NCBI GenBank assembly: GCA_025024175.1
Contig: QCXZ01000064.1
Coordinates: 51,419,325 to 51,483,324 of the forward strand
Direction: 5' to 3'
Length of the DNA stretch: 64,000 nt
From: Rhyzopertha dominica
Taxonomy: Eukaryota > Arthropoda > Insecta > Coleoptera > Bostrichidae
This document shows, piece by piece, positions 35,271 through 46,959 of the stretch (the first letter of the stretch is position 1; each line of letters opens with the position of its first letter). Below the pieces are notes generated by a model, which saw nothing but the letters and a program-made list of their open reading frames with translations, was not told the DNA's origin and searched no databases. The position numbers and the translations under genes were made by a program.

Positions 35271-35599
35271 ACTTAATACATAGAAAACATGTGACAGCAA
35301 CACGCAAGGATTGGTTGTTCAAATTCATTTTTGGCCAGATTCATCAAAAATGGCCTTGACATTTCATATCACAAAACGTGTTAATCGGAACATTTGAAAT
35401 CACAAACATAATTTAATCTTGTTTATCCACAAGGCAGAGGCAGACCAAATTTTACTGAATGAATGTCAAATAATTATCTATTACATAAGCGATGCTAAAA
35501 ATGGGGCCAATGTGGAAATTATTATGATTCCCCATGCAATGCAGACAATATTCGTATCACGTTGTACATATATACCGTGCAACTAAGTTAGTTATTATT

Positions 35600-36830
35600 A
35601 TACACTGATCAAAATAGAAAAGGAGCCAATTCTAAAAATCTTTATAGTTTTTCATGGGTATAGTTAATTGTTACAATTATGTTTTATTTATTTATCTTAT
35701 ACTGTTCTCTAACAATCTACATAAGAAATTGGTAAAATTTGCTCCTATTGTTTAGAGAAAAAGATAAAAAATGTAAAAATCTACGATTAAACGCTTTATC
35801 GTTTTATTAAAAGCGTTAACAAAACAGCAAAAATTTACAGTTAATAACGAATATGACTCCCTTTAACTCGTAAAACTTGCACAACGCCAGGACATACTTT
35901 CAATTAAATTTCTTAGACGTTAGGATCCCGCTGCTCCAATTCTTCTAAGAGAATTTCTTCTTGAAGGTTCTGGATTGGCTGGCGTTTTTTAATCGTCGCC
36001 GAAGTAGGTCCCAGATGTGCTTAATTGGATTAAGGTCCGGACTGGGAGCAGGCCAGTCCATAATTTCAATATTATGGGTCCTAAGAAAATTTTACACTAT
36101 TCGGGCGATGTGTAGGCGGGCATTATCTTGCTGCAGTACAAATTTTGGACCCATATTATCATCAAATGGTACCACATTTGGTTGTAAAACTTCATCGATG
36201 TACCTACGAACAGCCATAGACCCCTCACGAATTACTACCAGTTATGTGTGCCGACTTAATGTTATTCCACCCCAGATCATAATCGACCCTTCTCTAAAAG
36301 GAACCCTTTCTTCTACAGTAACGTTCCCTTGGGTGTTTCCGGACTCCACTTGGTCAAACGAATCTGAGTTCGCGTTGCTCCACGACTGTAAATTCCACTG
36401 AACATGTTTTTCAGCAAACAACAATCTTGCTCTGCGATGCTGAGGAGTTAAAGGAGGCACTCTAGCTGGCCTTCTTGCCCTAAACTGACCTTCGCGAAGT
36501 CTCTTGCGTTTGAGTACTTATTCTGGTGCCTGTGGTCTCTACCAGACGATTTTACAGCATTCTGGCAGTACTTCTGCGGTCTCTGGTAGCGCAAAGTCGT
36601 ACTAAACGGTCTTCTCGCTCGGAAGTCGTCCTTTCACGACGCGGGTAAGGTTGTTTTCTAACAATACCATAAATTTGATAAAGTATCCAGGCCCTATTTA
36701 TGGTAGCATGGCTAACATTTAAGATTCGGGCTACTTGTCCTCTCAAACGGCCTTCTTGAATTAAGGTGACGGCCCGAGCAATCTCAATTTCTGTTAGATG
36801 CACTCTACGCATTTGCGATCTACCAAGAAC
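35600..36830 (-). pseudogene. Tc1-family transposase, decayed
   Basis: Reading the minus strand, the N-terminal helix-turn-helix is intact: MRRVHLTEIEIARAVTLIQE then GRLRGQVARILNVSHATINR and RERTTSEREDRLV (36812 downward). After a break comes PQHRRARLLFAEKHVQWNL and GSIMIWGGI, then MGPKFVLQQDNARLHIARIV and DWPAPSPDLNPIKHIWDLL. Tc1 transposases use a DD34E triad: the second Asp (QQDNAR) remains, the region of the first Asp (SDESRF in the family) reads SNANSDSF, and the Glu of DLNPIEH is Lys here. With stops and frameshifts as well, it is inactive. A possible terminus, TA-CACTGATCAAAATAGAAAAG, lies at 35602; the other end was not found. Confidence 0.88.
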
Positions 36831-37229
36831 ATTAACATTAGTGTTGCTTCTTTGATAATTGCAGCCACGATACTTACCTTTTACGCCATTTCAACCCACA
36901 GAACATAGAGAGTCCATGCTTAGAAATAAATGAGGACCTAGGCAACATTAGTAAATGTTCTAGTAATATTAGCTTTAAGTTGAACAGCAATAAGTGTTCT
37001 GTAGTATATTTTGCGTCAAAATTAAAGTATATGTGGATCATAATCCACTGCCTGTACACAAAAGGATCAAACGCCTTGGTTTAAGTATATATATTATATA
37101 AAACCTTCGTTTTAAAAATCACGAGTCTTCTTTTGTTAAAAATGTTATGCTCTTGTACACTAATCATCTTTTTTCAACTTAGAAAAATTAGAAAAAAAAT
37201 TATGCGAATCTCTGGTAACCTATGACTTG
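36831..37229. other. AT-rich gap between the Tc1 and LINE remnants
   Basis: No gene or repeat seen. The expected second terminal repeat of the Tc1 element is not recognisable here. Confidence 0.4.
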
Positions 37230-37690
37230 CTTTACTGTTTATGGTATACTTTCCTTGTCTTGATGTCGTTAATACATACAAGCGTCAGAAGGTGCAAAAT
37301 AACTGCTGCAGATTCATATTTGGACTAAAAAAGGATGCTCATATCAGTCAGTGTACACAACAGCTTAAATGGTTAAAAAATGATCAATTTTTTCATTACC
37401 ACCTTGCAACTTTTTTGTTTCGTGTCTCTCGATCCTCTTTTCCTAAATACTTGCGTGATAAGTTTCATAGTCGTCGCAGCTTGCATTGCACTGATTTATC
37501 TCTTAGATATGTCCACCATTTATCAATGCCTAGCTTCCGAACCTCCCTATACAGACAGTCTTTTACTTATAATGCTGTTAATTATTATAACGAACACTAT
37601 GATTTGTTAACTAAAAGATGCTCTGTACAAAGGTTCGAGAAACAAATCATGTGTAGGTTAAGTCATTAGCTTGTCATTATAGTCACATCA
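37230..37690 (+). pseudogene. CR1/Jockey-type LINE ORF2, C-terminal domain
   Basis: An open frame of 142 codons at 37241-37669 reads QKVQNNCCRFIFGLKKDAHI then QQLKWLKNDQFFHYHLATFL and FRTSLYRQSFTYNAVNYYNE. This corresponds to the region after the reverse transcriptase in CR1/Jockey elements, where -KVQN-CVRFIFGL-K--HIS- … L-WL----R---H----L- … -TS--K-SF-Y-AP--WN- is typical. It ends at the natural stop (RLSH) and is followed by a 3' UTR-like tail to about 37830. The catalytic domain is missing, consistent with 5' truncation. It differs in sequence from the copy at 23340-24470. Confidence 0.85.
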
Positions 37691-38159
37691 AGGTACTGCA
37701 GTTGTTTATGTTTCTGGTTTGTTTATTCCTTATATTGAACTAAGTTTATACTTTTGGGTTGAGTGGAATAGCTACGCCAGACTTCGCCCAATAGTTTGGT
37801 TAAATTAAGTCCTATGATTATAAAAGATACAGAGGATAGTTGTATCCTTTAAATTGCTTGGAAATGTCACTACTGTCGCTATGTGTTATGCCGAACGAAT
37901 CTTTTACAGTTTCTCTTTTCTATTACGTTGGCTTTTGTACCATGCGCGTTTTTGGTCATTACCTTTTATTTGTATTTAAGTTTCATATACTAGTATTTCT
38001 TTCGATGGGTACGAATGGATTTAGGTTTCCTAGTCTAACATAAAATTTATTTAATGTGCGTCTGGTTTGCTTCGTGTTATCTAAATTCATACTGCACGAA
38101 AACTGACCCACACTTCGCTTAACCAAAGAATTGTGCTTAGTAGCTATCGACAACGAAGA

Positions 38160-38760
38160 AAATATATTCAAGTGACGTGCATGTTATTACTGTCAAAGAG
38201 TCCTGGTATCCTTTAGAACTTTTTCCGTTGTGTCCCTCCCACCGAAAGACGAAAAGAGACAAGCGTAATAACGAATGGGAAGCATGAATATCGAATTCGG
38301 AGGTCCTCAGAAGCTTTCTCCAGAATAATAATATCGGAAAGCAGCAAGATAAATGACACGAATACTTGAAACGAATGAGTCTGCACTCCAGCGCAAGCAT
38401 GTAAAATGCGAAAGTAAATCAGATCGAGCTCGCACGAATCGATTGCTATCGAAACCGCTGCGAACGAGGGCAAGTGTTCGGGTGCGGTTATTTTTTCACC
38501 ACACGTTGCCTTCCCGGATGGCTGGCAGATCAAAAAAGTATTAACGGTACATCTATCTTTTCCGTTTATCCTCTGTCAGATTTTCCAAGTCTGCGAAGCG
38601 CGGAGATAATTGCTGCTTAGTGTAAGGTCATTTTTTAAAGTTGCTTCCGTCGGTTGCCCGCCGAAATCGGATATAAAACTGGGATTATGTGTGGCGCTAA
38701 GTCCCGGAAGAGGATCCTGGAAGATTTTGTCTGTGACTGTTGCATGATAAATCAACGTAT
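38160..38760. promoter_or_regulatory. Candidate regulatory island
   Basis: GC-richer DNA with CGAATCGATTGCTATCGAAA near 38437, AAGTCTGCGAAGCGCGGAG near 38589 and GTCGGTTGCCCGCCGAAATC near 38650. The frames at 38213-38533 (minus) and 38353-38544 (plus) overlap each other and show no family signature. Candidate status rests on composition only. Confidence 0.25.
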
Positions 38761-38954
38761 TTCTGAGATTTCTTACTATGGATGCTCAGAAGTTGCTACA
38801 CCAAATGGTCAATACATAAGATCCAGTCACTGTAGCTACAAATTTATAATAACATCTTTGTAGAAGTTACACTCGTTCATTCATAAATACAAAGTTAATG
38901 ATCGCATCTTCCATAATTTAAATAAAGTATGACGGACACATACCCTTATAAAAC

Positions 38955-39610
38955 TTCTTTGTGACTTTGCAATTAAATATAATTGCTGTTAAATCAAATT
39001 CCATTAACCAAGAACTTAATCTATTCAGATTATGCTGCAAAACTCTTACAGTTAAAAATAAACTTAATACATCTATAAAACTTTAAATAACCTATTTATA
39101 GTAAATTTTTGCTAAACAGAAAACTGTTGGACATGTAATTAATAAAAAGCACAAATAGTATTGGGCCAATGCGTGAACCCTGGGGATACCCGAACTCGCA
39201 TGAAACTGCTGAACCAAACACATACTGATGACAATCACTTATGCAAGAAACAATTCAGGCTAGGTAAGAACCCGAGACAGAATTTCCAATTTCTTACTGG
39301 GGAGTGAGTGGCATGTATCGTTGAAAGCCTTACTGAAGTCAGTCTAGATCGCGTCTACCTATCTATGCCTTCGCCAAAGTAGCTTGTACATCACAAGATT
39401 CGCTGCAATGGATCTTCCTTTATAAAAGCAATGCTGCTCATCAATCAATACAATTAATCTACTTATTATTGTCTCGATCACCTTGGTAATACATAACAGT
39501 AAAGAAATACCTGTAATTTGTATCGTAAGTTCTACTTCAAGTTTGAAATTCTCGAGAAAGTAGCAGTCGTCCACAAGGTAGGACACTGAAACAGAACAGG
39601 TTAGCAATAC
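38955..39610 (-). pseudogene. LINE reverse transcriptase (CR1/Jockey type), decayed
   Basis: On the minus strand the order is ISLLLCITKVIETIISRLIV then DEQHCFYKGRSIAANLVMY (family: NYRPISLLPVLSK-FEK-I-NR, -QHGF-KGRST-TNL), then VDAI-TDFSKAFNDTCHSL, then AVSCEFGYPQGSRIGPILFV with LFINYMSNSF, and finally VLQHNLNRLSSWLMEFDLTA. These are reverse transcriptase motifs in sequence. The FADD catalytic box itself is not recognisable, lying in a frameshifted section near 39100-39130. There are at least four stops or frameshifts. It abuts the antisense PLE that begins near 39840. Confidence 0.87.
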
Positions 39611-39839
39611 GATAGGAGTAATTTCACAAGCTTTGGCATTCTTATCAATGTTTAGAGCAGTAGCAAATTTAGATTGAACTTAAAGTGTAACAGTCGACAA
39701 CAGTACCAACATACGTTATGTTCAACATAAGAAGCTTCTAAATGATCAGAAAAGCCATCATCTGTCAAATATGTTGAATCCAAACACATATTTCCAACAA
39801 ACAGTGTTATCGGAAAACCATTATTTTGGTTTGAAGGCT

Positions 39840-40560
39840 TCCGTGCTTGTTGTCGATAACATGTTGTTTTCCGGGCTGGTTCCCACGTTGCCTGTTTGAC
39901 CTTGACGTTTCGACACTCATGTGGATGTCTTCCTCAGAAGTAGCTCTAAAACTGGAGTGTCCTAGTCCGCTCCGGTATTTATACTCGCCCGGTTTACTGA
40001 TGCGTAGGCGTTGTTACGCATGACCGGTTTCCAGATTCCAGATAGTTCGATGCCTCGGTCTCGGTTGTAACTGTGCGGATTCTTCTGCATTTCGATGGCT
40101 TCCTTGTACAGTCTCGGCCAGAATCTCGCTTCCCTTGACAGCATTTGTGCCTCCTCGAATTTTATGATGTGACCAGTCTCCATTTAGTGATCTGCTACAG
40201 CTGACCTGTCCCACTGCCGGTCTCTGGTATCCCTGATGTGCTCTTTGATTCTCGTGCTGATGTGCCTTCCGGTTTGGCCGATGTAAACCTTCCCGCAGCT
40301 GCATGAGGTGGTATACACACCTTGTGTTTGTAGCTCCTCAGTCGTTGAACGATATTTCGGAAAGACGGTAGCTATCTTTCCCGGAGCGGTGAAGATAGTG
40401 TTTATCTAATGTCTTCTCAACAACCTTCCGATCTTATCTGTACATCCATTGACGTAGGGCAGGTATGCTGCAGCGATGTGCTCTTCTGGTTCCTTCCTCC
40501 GTGGTTGCATGTTGATAGCCTTCTCAATCAATCTCAAAACCATTATGTTTTTTTCATGGA
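39840..40560 (-). mobile_element. Penelope-like element, 3' end with GIY-YIG endonuclease
   Basis: On the minus strand a linker (PRRKEPEEHIAAAYLPYVNG then CTDKIGRLLRRH) precedes VFPKYRSTTEELQTQGVYTT, SCSCGKVYIGQTGRHISTRI, KEHIRDTRDRQWDRSAVADH, then after a stop METGHIIKFEEAQMLSREAR and FWPRLYKEAIEMQKNPHSYN to GIWKPVMRNN. The GIY-YIG endonuclease signature is seen as GVY and YIGQTGR, with the conserved Arg and His after it (STRIKEH). Only two stops interrupt about 180 codons (near 40410 and 40183), making this one of the less decayed elements in the window. Downstream (39880-39955) lies GTGTCGAAACGTCAAGGTCA, the GAAACGT signature of the PLE 3' region. The reverse transcriptase portion is absent. 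Confidence 0.9.
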
Positions 40561-41985
40561 ATTGGTGTAAGCCAGCGCAAAAATCCTAATATTAGAAAAA
40601 GTGTCCGCAATTTTAGAAGCAAACAACGAAAAGCAAAGGTATTTCATATCAAGGCGAACATCAGTTTACTTTTCACCATTAACGTCACTATTCCTTCTAT
40701 AGACCTTATACGACTTATTGTTTTCTTTTGTCTAATTTACCCCTTCGAGCTTATCAACAATTTTACTATTTCTAACAAGGACTGCTTTTTTGGCCCTGTA
40801 AAGCAGTACTGCGTAAAACAACTCGGTTTTATGATCGACACCTATATCTGACCTCGATAGTAAAGATCAGTTGATGCTTGCATAGAACTCATCCGGTTTA
40901 AAACGATCGGGTTTGTAAAAATACTACGAACCTGTTTTAGATGCACATGTAATATTATATCACCTTACAAGGGTATGTGTGGACAACGAATTAACAAACT
41001 AACCAATGAAAGTGTTAAATTAAGTCAATTTGTTGACCAGATAATACTGTCTTAATAAAATGCAAAAAGGAAATGCCTTCAGAATACCTATATGTTCACT
41101 ACTAAGCCTTTTACAAAACAAAATACGCAGACATTTAAAACCATTTATTCGGAGAACGTTAGCATTATGATGGCTTGCATTAATATTATTTTTAAAATTT
41201 CTTGTTCGTTTCTTCTCAAACTTTCTTGTAGAAGTACAGTTTGGTGGTTTACCAGATGGTATACATTTTCAACTACGTATGATACACGTATACAGCTGAC
41301 ACGGTTAGTAAACTAAATATACATATAAAAATCCCCTGAACTTTTTATGTATGGTAGAAAATCAGAAAATTCTAACTATATCGGGCTGATGCAAAATCAC
41401 AGCGCGCGTTCTTCCACTGTGTACCTAGTGCGTTATAAAAAGTCACAGGCGGTATACCACATACAGTTTTTTTCGTATCATTATGCAAGCGTTTGTAGTT
41501 ATAGATGCTTTCAAAATACGTCACTCGGTTTAAAAACCTGCACGTTTTGGGCGGCGTAAAGATGAAATGATGTTCTTTCAAAATTGTTTGAACCGAAGAA
41601 GCAAAAATTCCTAATTAGTGTTCCTCAGGTGGTATATCTTCCGTATATGCAAAACAAATGTTAAATGTCAAATCTTTAATTTGCTGTTCAGTTATTGAAA
41701 GATCGAAAACTTAAAAGGACATGAGATCGTGACACCTCTTATTGCGTTTGGGCGGTTGATGGAATGGACTGATACATTGAGCAGGCATTACGAGGAAACA
41801 ATTTAGAAACTTAAAAGTTCAACTTTGTATCTTGAAATTGCAACTACTAAAGCTGGAATTTTAACTTTCTAAAATTTCTCGAGTGCCCTTCAAGTCAGAG
41901 GTGTACATCTGATATGAATGGACTAGCAAATGAAAGCTGAAAATCGTGTTTAAGTATTGTACCGCAACTGCTATACCTTTAATAC
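40561..41985. other. AT-rich stretch without recognised features
   Basis: Overlapping open frames at 41347-41581 occur on both strands and lack motifs. No repeat or island seen. Confidence 0.4.
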
Positions 41986-41989
41986 GACT

Positions 41990-42530
41990 CTACGCCTAGA
42001 TCCGGATCCAATAACAACAGAAATACGTCTTTATGCGGCTGGTCGTGCCAAACTTGCGGTGTTGTTTCGCTGATTAGGTACACCGCAATAATTTTACGAC
42101 CACCCATAAAGCCAGTTCCCCGTTGCGATCTGGAAGCACGCGGTATAAATTATAGCCGGATATTAAACCTGGATGTCGTCCCCCCGTGAAGGAAACTCGC
42201 GTAAAAATCAATCGGCCGCGACGAAAGACCGTTAGCCACAATAATTTACAGCCGGCCCTAATGAAGCATTTAACAGTCCTATNACAAGTACCGATCTGCA
42301 GTGCACCACCGAGATGGCCACGTGAGATATACGCGTACCATTAATTCATTAGCCGTGGGCGTAACTACCCAGGGGGTGGAGAAACAACGAGCCCTGTTCT
42401 GATGTAGGGCATCCAGCCTGCGAACCTGTCTAATTTGAATTCTGTAGCGCGTAGGGAACTTCTTTCTGATCCGCTTTTGCCTAATTGATTTTCTCGTCAT
42501 CAAAATGGCATGCAAAGAAGATATGGAAGT
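41990..42530. promoter_or_regulatory. Candidate regulatory island with TAAT cores and an E-box
   Basis: A GC-richer block containing CCATTAATTCATTAGCCGTG at 42338-42357, CTAATTTGAATTC near 42430 and CTAATTGATTTT near 42481, all with homeodomain-type TAAT/ATTA cores, plus CCACGTGAG (E-box) near 42318. It shares the ATTAATTC/ATTCATTA wording with the island at 29200-29780. No convincing ORF is present. Enhancer function is inference. Confidence 0.3.
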
Positions 42531-42761
42531 ACAGCTTCGCGACTAATCATTTTATGTACCAATATGCAAGTAGAGGTTACTTACCAGACACTTTCCCAGT
42601 ACCTACGTATTGTCACAGACGATATTTTACATTTATCGATTCTAAATTATTATTCTAAATTCATTTTACTGATAACACAAAGATCAGCAGATTGTTGTTC
42701 ANTGCACTTCCTGCAAGTAGAAAGGCGCTAGTTCAGACATTTACGCGTTGCTCGATCTACG

Positions 42762-43215
42762 TTAGGTATGCGCTAGTTTTACTATAAATAGTGGAGTTCG
42801 ACAATTACAATTCAGTCTAATACTATTTGTATATCGAGTTACACAACACTGCTTTGGGCTGGCATCTTGGCTTAGTATCTTGTGATACCCCGTAATGTAT
42901 TTTGGTGGTGGTGGTGTGTAAGGTTTATTTAGTGGCAGCGAAATTTTCTTGGTGGTAAACTGTTTGACTTCTTTGATCTTAACGACGGCGAATTTTTGAT
43001 AGTAACTGATTCTCTGTAAGTGCAGACGACAACTCGGTTCTCGATTATACATCCGTAGGGCTGGTCTCGCTGGTTACTCTAGGTAGGGTAAATTTATGGT
43101 GGATCTAGGAAAAAGAAGATCCTTCAAGGACTGGTTTCTCGATTTTCTGGCTTAACTTCTTTGGTTTAGGTGGTAATACAAAAAACCTTACGGTTATTGA
43201 AGTCCCATATTGTGC
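42762..43215 (-). pseudogene. Unrecognised coding-like remnant
   Basis: Minus-strand frames give VRFFVLPPKPKKLSQKIEKP near 43190 and, after a break, FAVVKIKEVKQFTTKKISLP with LNKPYTPPPPKYITGYHKI near 42900-42990. The composition (Lys, Pro, Thr rich) is protein-like and two neighbouring frames carry similar style, but I recognise no family. A decayed retroelement gag-like ORF or a host exon fragment are both possible. Translated search would decide. Confidence 0.25.
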
Positions 43216-43239
43216 TTTAGGGTTTTGTCTAGTGCCCAA

Positions 43240-43330
43240 TTTCTCGCCAGTTGGCCAGTGCTCTGATGCTCGTATGCCGCTGAAGTGTGTAGGGTTCGAG
43301 CCGTTTTAAGCGCTTCTTGAATAGTTACCA
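43240..43330 (+). repeat. Possible tRNA-derived SINE head
   Basis: A pol III A-box-like TGGCCAGTGCT lies at 43252-43262 and a B-box-like GGGTTCGAGCC at 43292-43302, about 40 bp apart, which is normal tRNA spacing. The stretch between (GTATGCCGCTGAAGTGTGTA) resembles the anticodon-arm part of tRNA-like SINE heads. It does not fold as an intact tRNA: the acceptor stem does not pair. No tail or second copy was found. Confidence 0.4.
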
Positions 43331-46010
43331 AACTGCGCATGTTTCTACTTCTTCGGTGTTTACTGTAACGCTTCTAGATGGATCTTTATACTGTTAACAA
43401 ATTTAAAATTATTGAAAAACGTTAAGAATATGGTTGCATGTACCCTGTAACATACTTTGACCTAAGCAGCATGGTGGGTAGAAGAGGATTAATTGTATAC
43501 CTTAATCTGACCGGTGGTTTCATCTTCCCGATGTGGCTGCATCTCCATGTCTATTTGCTGTTTTAGTATTCTTCTTGCTATAGGAAAATTTGATTATTAC
43601 TGGAAACTATATAGATGAGGAATAACAAGAAATGCGTAGATCTGCCTGTCTACAACCAACAGTCTGAGACTATGAGGATTTACGCAGCCTTATCCGGCTG
43701 ACCTTTTAGCTTAGTAGGAGCTGAAATACCCCTTTGCTTACCGTCTTCCCATCTTTCCTTAAGTAGTAAAAAATAATGGATAGGTTTAANGTTGGTTGAA
43801 AGGTTAATTTCCATTTCATTATAGACCTAGTGGAGCTGCTGCTATGTCGCATTGGATACTTCAAAATCAAAGGCCTGGTCACTGCTCTGGGTACACCAAA
43901 ATCGAAATGCGCCTCCACCACGTGTCACAACCCTCGGTCTGAGGTTATGCTTCTAACGTTAGGGATCACTGTAAAAACCTGAAACAGAACTCTGTAATTC
44001 AAAATGTATAGCCTGGTAAGTATGCAAAATGTGGCCACAAAGGTAATCAAAGATCGAGTTCAAAAACAGTAAATTTTGTACAATATGACAACTACTGAGC
44101 ATGAGGCATGGGAGGAAATTGTAAAACGCAATCCTTGTTTCACCGTAAGATCTGTATTTCAGTTATTAAAACAGTAGAATTCTTCTTCACTCATTAGTTC
44201 CACCTAATCCAATTTATCGAGCGCAAGTTATGCTATGCCTCTGCTCATTACGCCTACATACAAAGGCTAAACGATGACCTCTACTTCGGGAGTCGTATCT
44301 GTGACACCCTTCGCGTCATGTAACCTCTCGACCGCGCCTGTAATAAGCATCCCGAGAATGCCGGGGCAAGTGGGGACAGATAAATGTTTTGGGGAAAACG
44401 GCGTCGGTGGGTAGGTGGTCAAGTTTTGGAGTTGTGTGTCACAGATCTCCCTCGGTAATCCAATCTGCTGGGAAGTTCTTTCCTGCAACATGAAACGTGG
44501 TGAAACTTAGATAGCTTTCAGGACGGGTCTGTCAACTTAGGAGGGTTAGTTTCGGGTTTACCTGCCTTTTTTCTTGCAGCTGTTTATACGTCAACCTGCA
44601 CGGCTTATTTGACGTAATTCGATCGGGCTGTCCGACGTGACCCGAGTCTTGGCGCAACACAAAATTTGGAGGCGTCAGTTACACTTATTTGTTTCTAGTT
44701 TACGACATAGACATTATTATTTTAAGTGTTTGAATTCCAGACAGCTATCTGATTATAGCCAGTAGCTTTTTTCGCCAAAGTTAAGTAATTTTAAAAGGTA
44801 TGTGTCTACTTGCACAGTGTATACACAAATTGGACAATATTATTAGAAAAATATCTAAGTGAAAACTTGCAAAACGAATAAAATACTCACAAAAATATTA
44901 TTATATCGAAGTAAAATATCCTATTTGTATATACCATGCACATTCGGCACTTTGTTCCCTTTTGTTTTGCAGTTTTTCGGATAGCATTTTCTGAAAAGGA
45001 ACCCGGGATAAAAAGTACAACAAATCTCAATATAGAAGTTTAATATTCTTCCTCCACTTACACAAAATTGGGTTCTCCGCAATATTCTTGGATAGCATCT
45101 TCAGCGCCAATGCACTTATAGATTTCCGTAGTACTGGCGGCAGTCCTTGGGAATATAAGGAAGGAAACCCTTTAAGACCTTTAAAGGTTATATGTATTTT
45201 AAATCCCTTTGCTATTAAGCTATAGCAGCGGCATATCTGCAAAACTTGGTGGTGTTCTCCTCTTATTATTTTTATGGACAGATATTTCCTGAAATGCTTG
45301 ATCGTCATCGCGACTACCTTTCAGTTAGACAAAAGTATATCAGTAATATTTTTTCTGTTTGTCAGTTTTGTTTTTGGTTTTTATACTGAAAAAGAAGCAG
45401 ATTTTGTGTTGTCCTTCTGCCTTCTGCATTTCTCCTCCTATCTTCAAGACCATATAATTGATCTTTAGCATTGCTGTGGAAGGTGCTCTCTACATCAGTA
45501 TTCTTTTATGGACCATCAAAATGTTCTATATATAATACCTGCTAGTGAGTGACCTCGGGGATTCAAACCCATTTTTATGATGTTAGTATTCCTTCATAAT
45601 TTTCGCAGACCGGTGGGACAATCTGGGTGTTGGATGAAATAAATACCTACCTAAGTCATTATAAATTTAGTTCGGGTTCTATATACATAACTTTCATCTT
45701 GTCGAGTTTCTTTTTGAAACGACTTTCTCTTGCTTCGGTTTATTATTTCTTGTACATAGTAGCACATCATCTCAAAAGGATAAGCCACCTCGAAAAGTTT
45801 GTAAAAATAGAACTATGCGTTTAAAAATCTGCTAAAGGTAATTTGGCCCTTTGTTTTTTTGAACATAATTAATGAAATCCAAATCCTGTCGTTTAAGTTG
45901 TGCTAGTGCATTTCAGCGAAAATAGCGCATGCCTCATTTTTAAATACCGCTATTCAGTTGATTATTAAGTAATTGTAAAAAATGCTTATGGTTTTATTTT
46001 ACTTCAAAAT
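43331..46010. other. Mixed non-coding stretch with a GC-richer island at 44260-44690
   Basis: Islands of balanced composition (43480-43960 and 44260-44690, the latter with GGGTAGGTGGTC and CGGGCTGTCCGACGTGACCC) alternate with AT-rich DNA. Minus-strand open frames at 43706-43921, 44267-44491 and 45027-45308 have no family I recognise. The last contains GKSI-like and Leu-rich sequence and a GTAAGT donor-like site near 45060 on the minus strand, which is not enough to call an exon. Confidence 0.3.
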
Positions 46011-46019
46011 ACACATCAA

Positions 46020-46443
46020 ACGACAAACATTTTGGCGATATTTTTAATGACCCTTTTAGAATTTTTTGGCTCAATATCACCAATAATGATTCGACCAACG
46101 ATTTTTGCTACATTTCCACAAATACGGTCCAGTGAAAAAACCAGTTCACAAAGCGCACCAAATTGCTCGAGATTAGGGATACATTAGTTTCCGCAATATC
46201 ATTCTTGAGTTTGCCTAAGTACAAAGCAGCAGTTTTAATTGTCAAATTGTTTGTTTAGCGAAAATTGACTTCTTCGCATTTCCGAGAACCAAATATTTTC
46301 CAGCACTGCATTTTGCAATGCTGAAGATGAAGTTCAAGATCTAGATTCGAAGCAGGCTGCTTCTTGTAGCGTTTAATTGCTGAGAACCCCTTGGACTCAG
46401 CATGTTCTGGATGATTAGTGATACGTTTTTCAACTGCGTGCAA
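46020..46443 (-). pseudogene. Unrecognised coding-like remnant
   Basis: On the minus strand, MHAVEKRITNHPEHAESKGF then SAIKRYKKQPASNLDLELHL (46443 downward) is followed after a stop and frameshift by FGALCELVFSLDRICGNVAK and IVGRIIIGDIEPKNSKRVIK ending IAKMFVV. Both parts look like soluble protein and lie in one orientation, suggesting a decayed ORF of at least 140 codons. I do not recognise it. Transposon origin is likely given the neighbourhood, but it is not shown. Confidence 0.25.
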
Positions 46444-46959
46444 GTTAATAGTTGTTTTAATGTAAAAGGTACCCCTATAAAAATATTCTTTCAGGCATCG
46501 ATTGATGCATTCAATATTATACAGATAATGATAAAGGATTCTTGTTTTTTAACCAATCAAAGAAATACGTATGTGCCATTTGAAATCATTATTAAAGTAC
46601 TCGTTCAGAACTTATAAAATTGCACTTTAGTAACATCCTGGGCTTGTAACGTGAATACAATTACCTAATAATCTTAAAAGCATTTTCAAGGTTATAGGCG
46701 TTCTANTTAATGTAATGGTCAAAAATAGGTTACTACTCGTAAAAAATTAGTTTGTTTAAAATCATTTTAACTAATGGGTTGTTTTATTTTCAGGTAAGTG
46801 CCTTCTCAAAGCCCTTGTTTGGTGTAGACATCATAAAGCCGTAAGTAGTAGAAATCCAGTTCCTGTTTGTCAAATGTTCTCATGGTTTTCTTTCGAGTAA
46901 ATCGACTAACTGTAAGACACCATTCTCATTATCTGGGTATCCGCCTATGACATACCGTA

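Noticed and set aside
37241..37669. 142-codon open frame as a host gene
   Set aside because: Sequence matches the C-terminal domain of CR1/Jockey LINE ORF2 and has a LINE-like 3' tail.
40014..40304. 96-codon minus-strand frame MQLREGLHRPNRKAHQHENQ
   Set aside because: It is an out-of-frame reading of the Penelope GIY-YIG region.
44640..44690. Retroviral-type primer binding site (TGGCGC) of an LTR retrotransposon
   Set aside because: Only six bases fit, and no LTR pair, gag or pol is seen around it.
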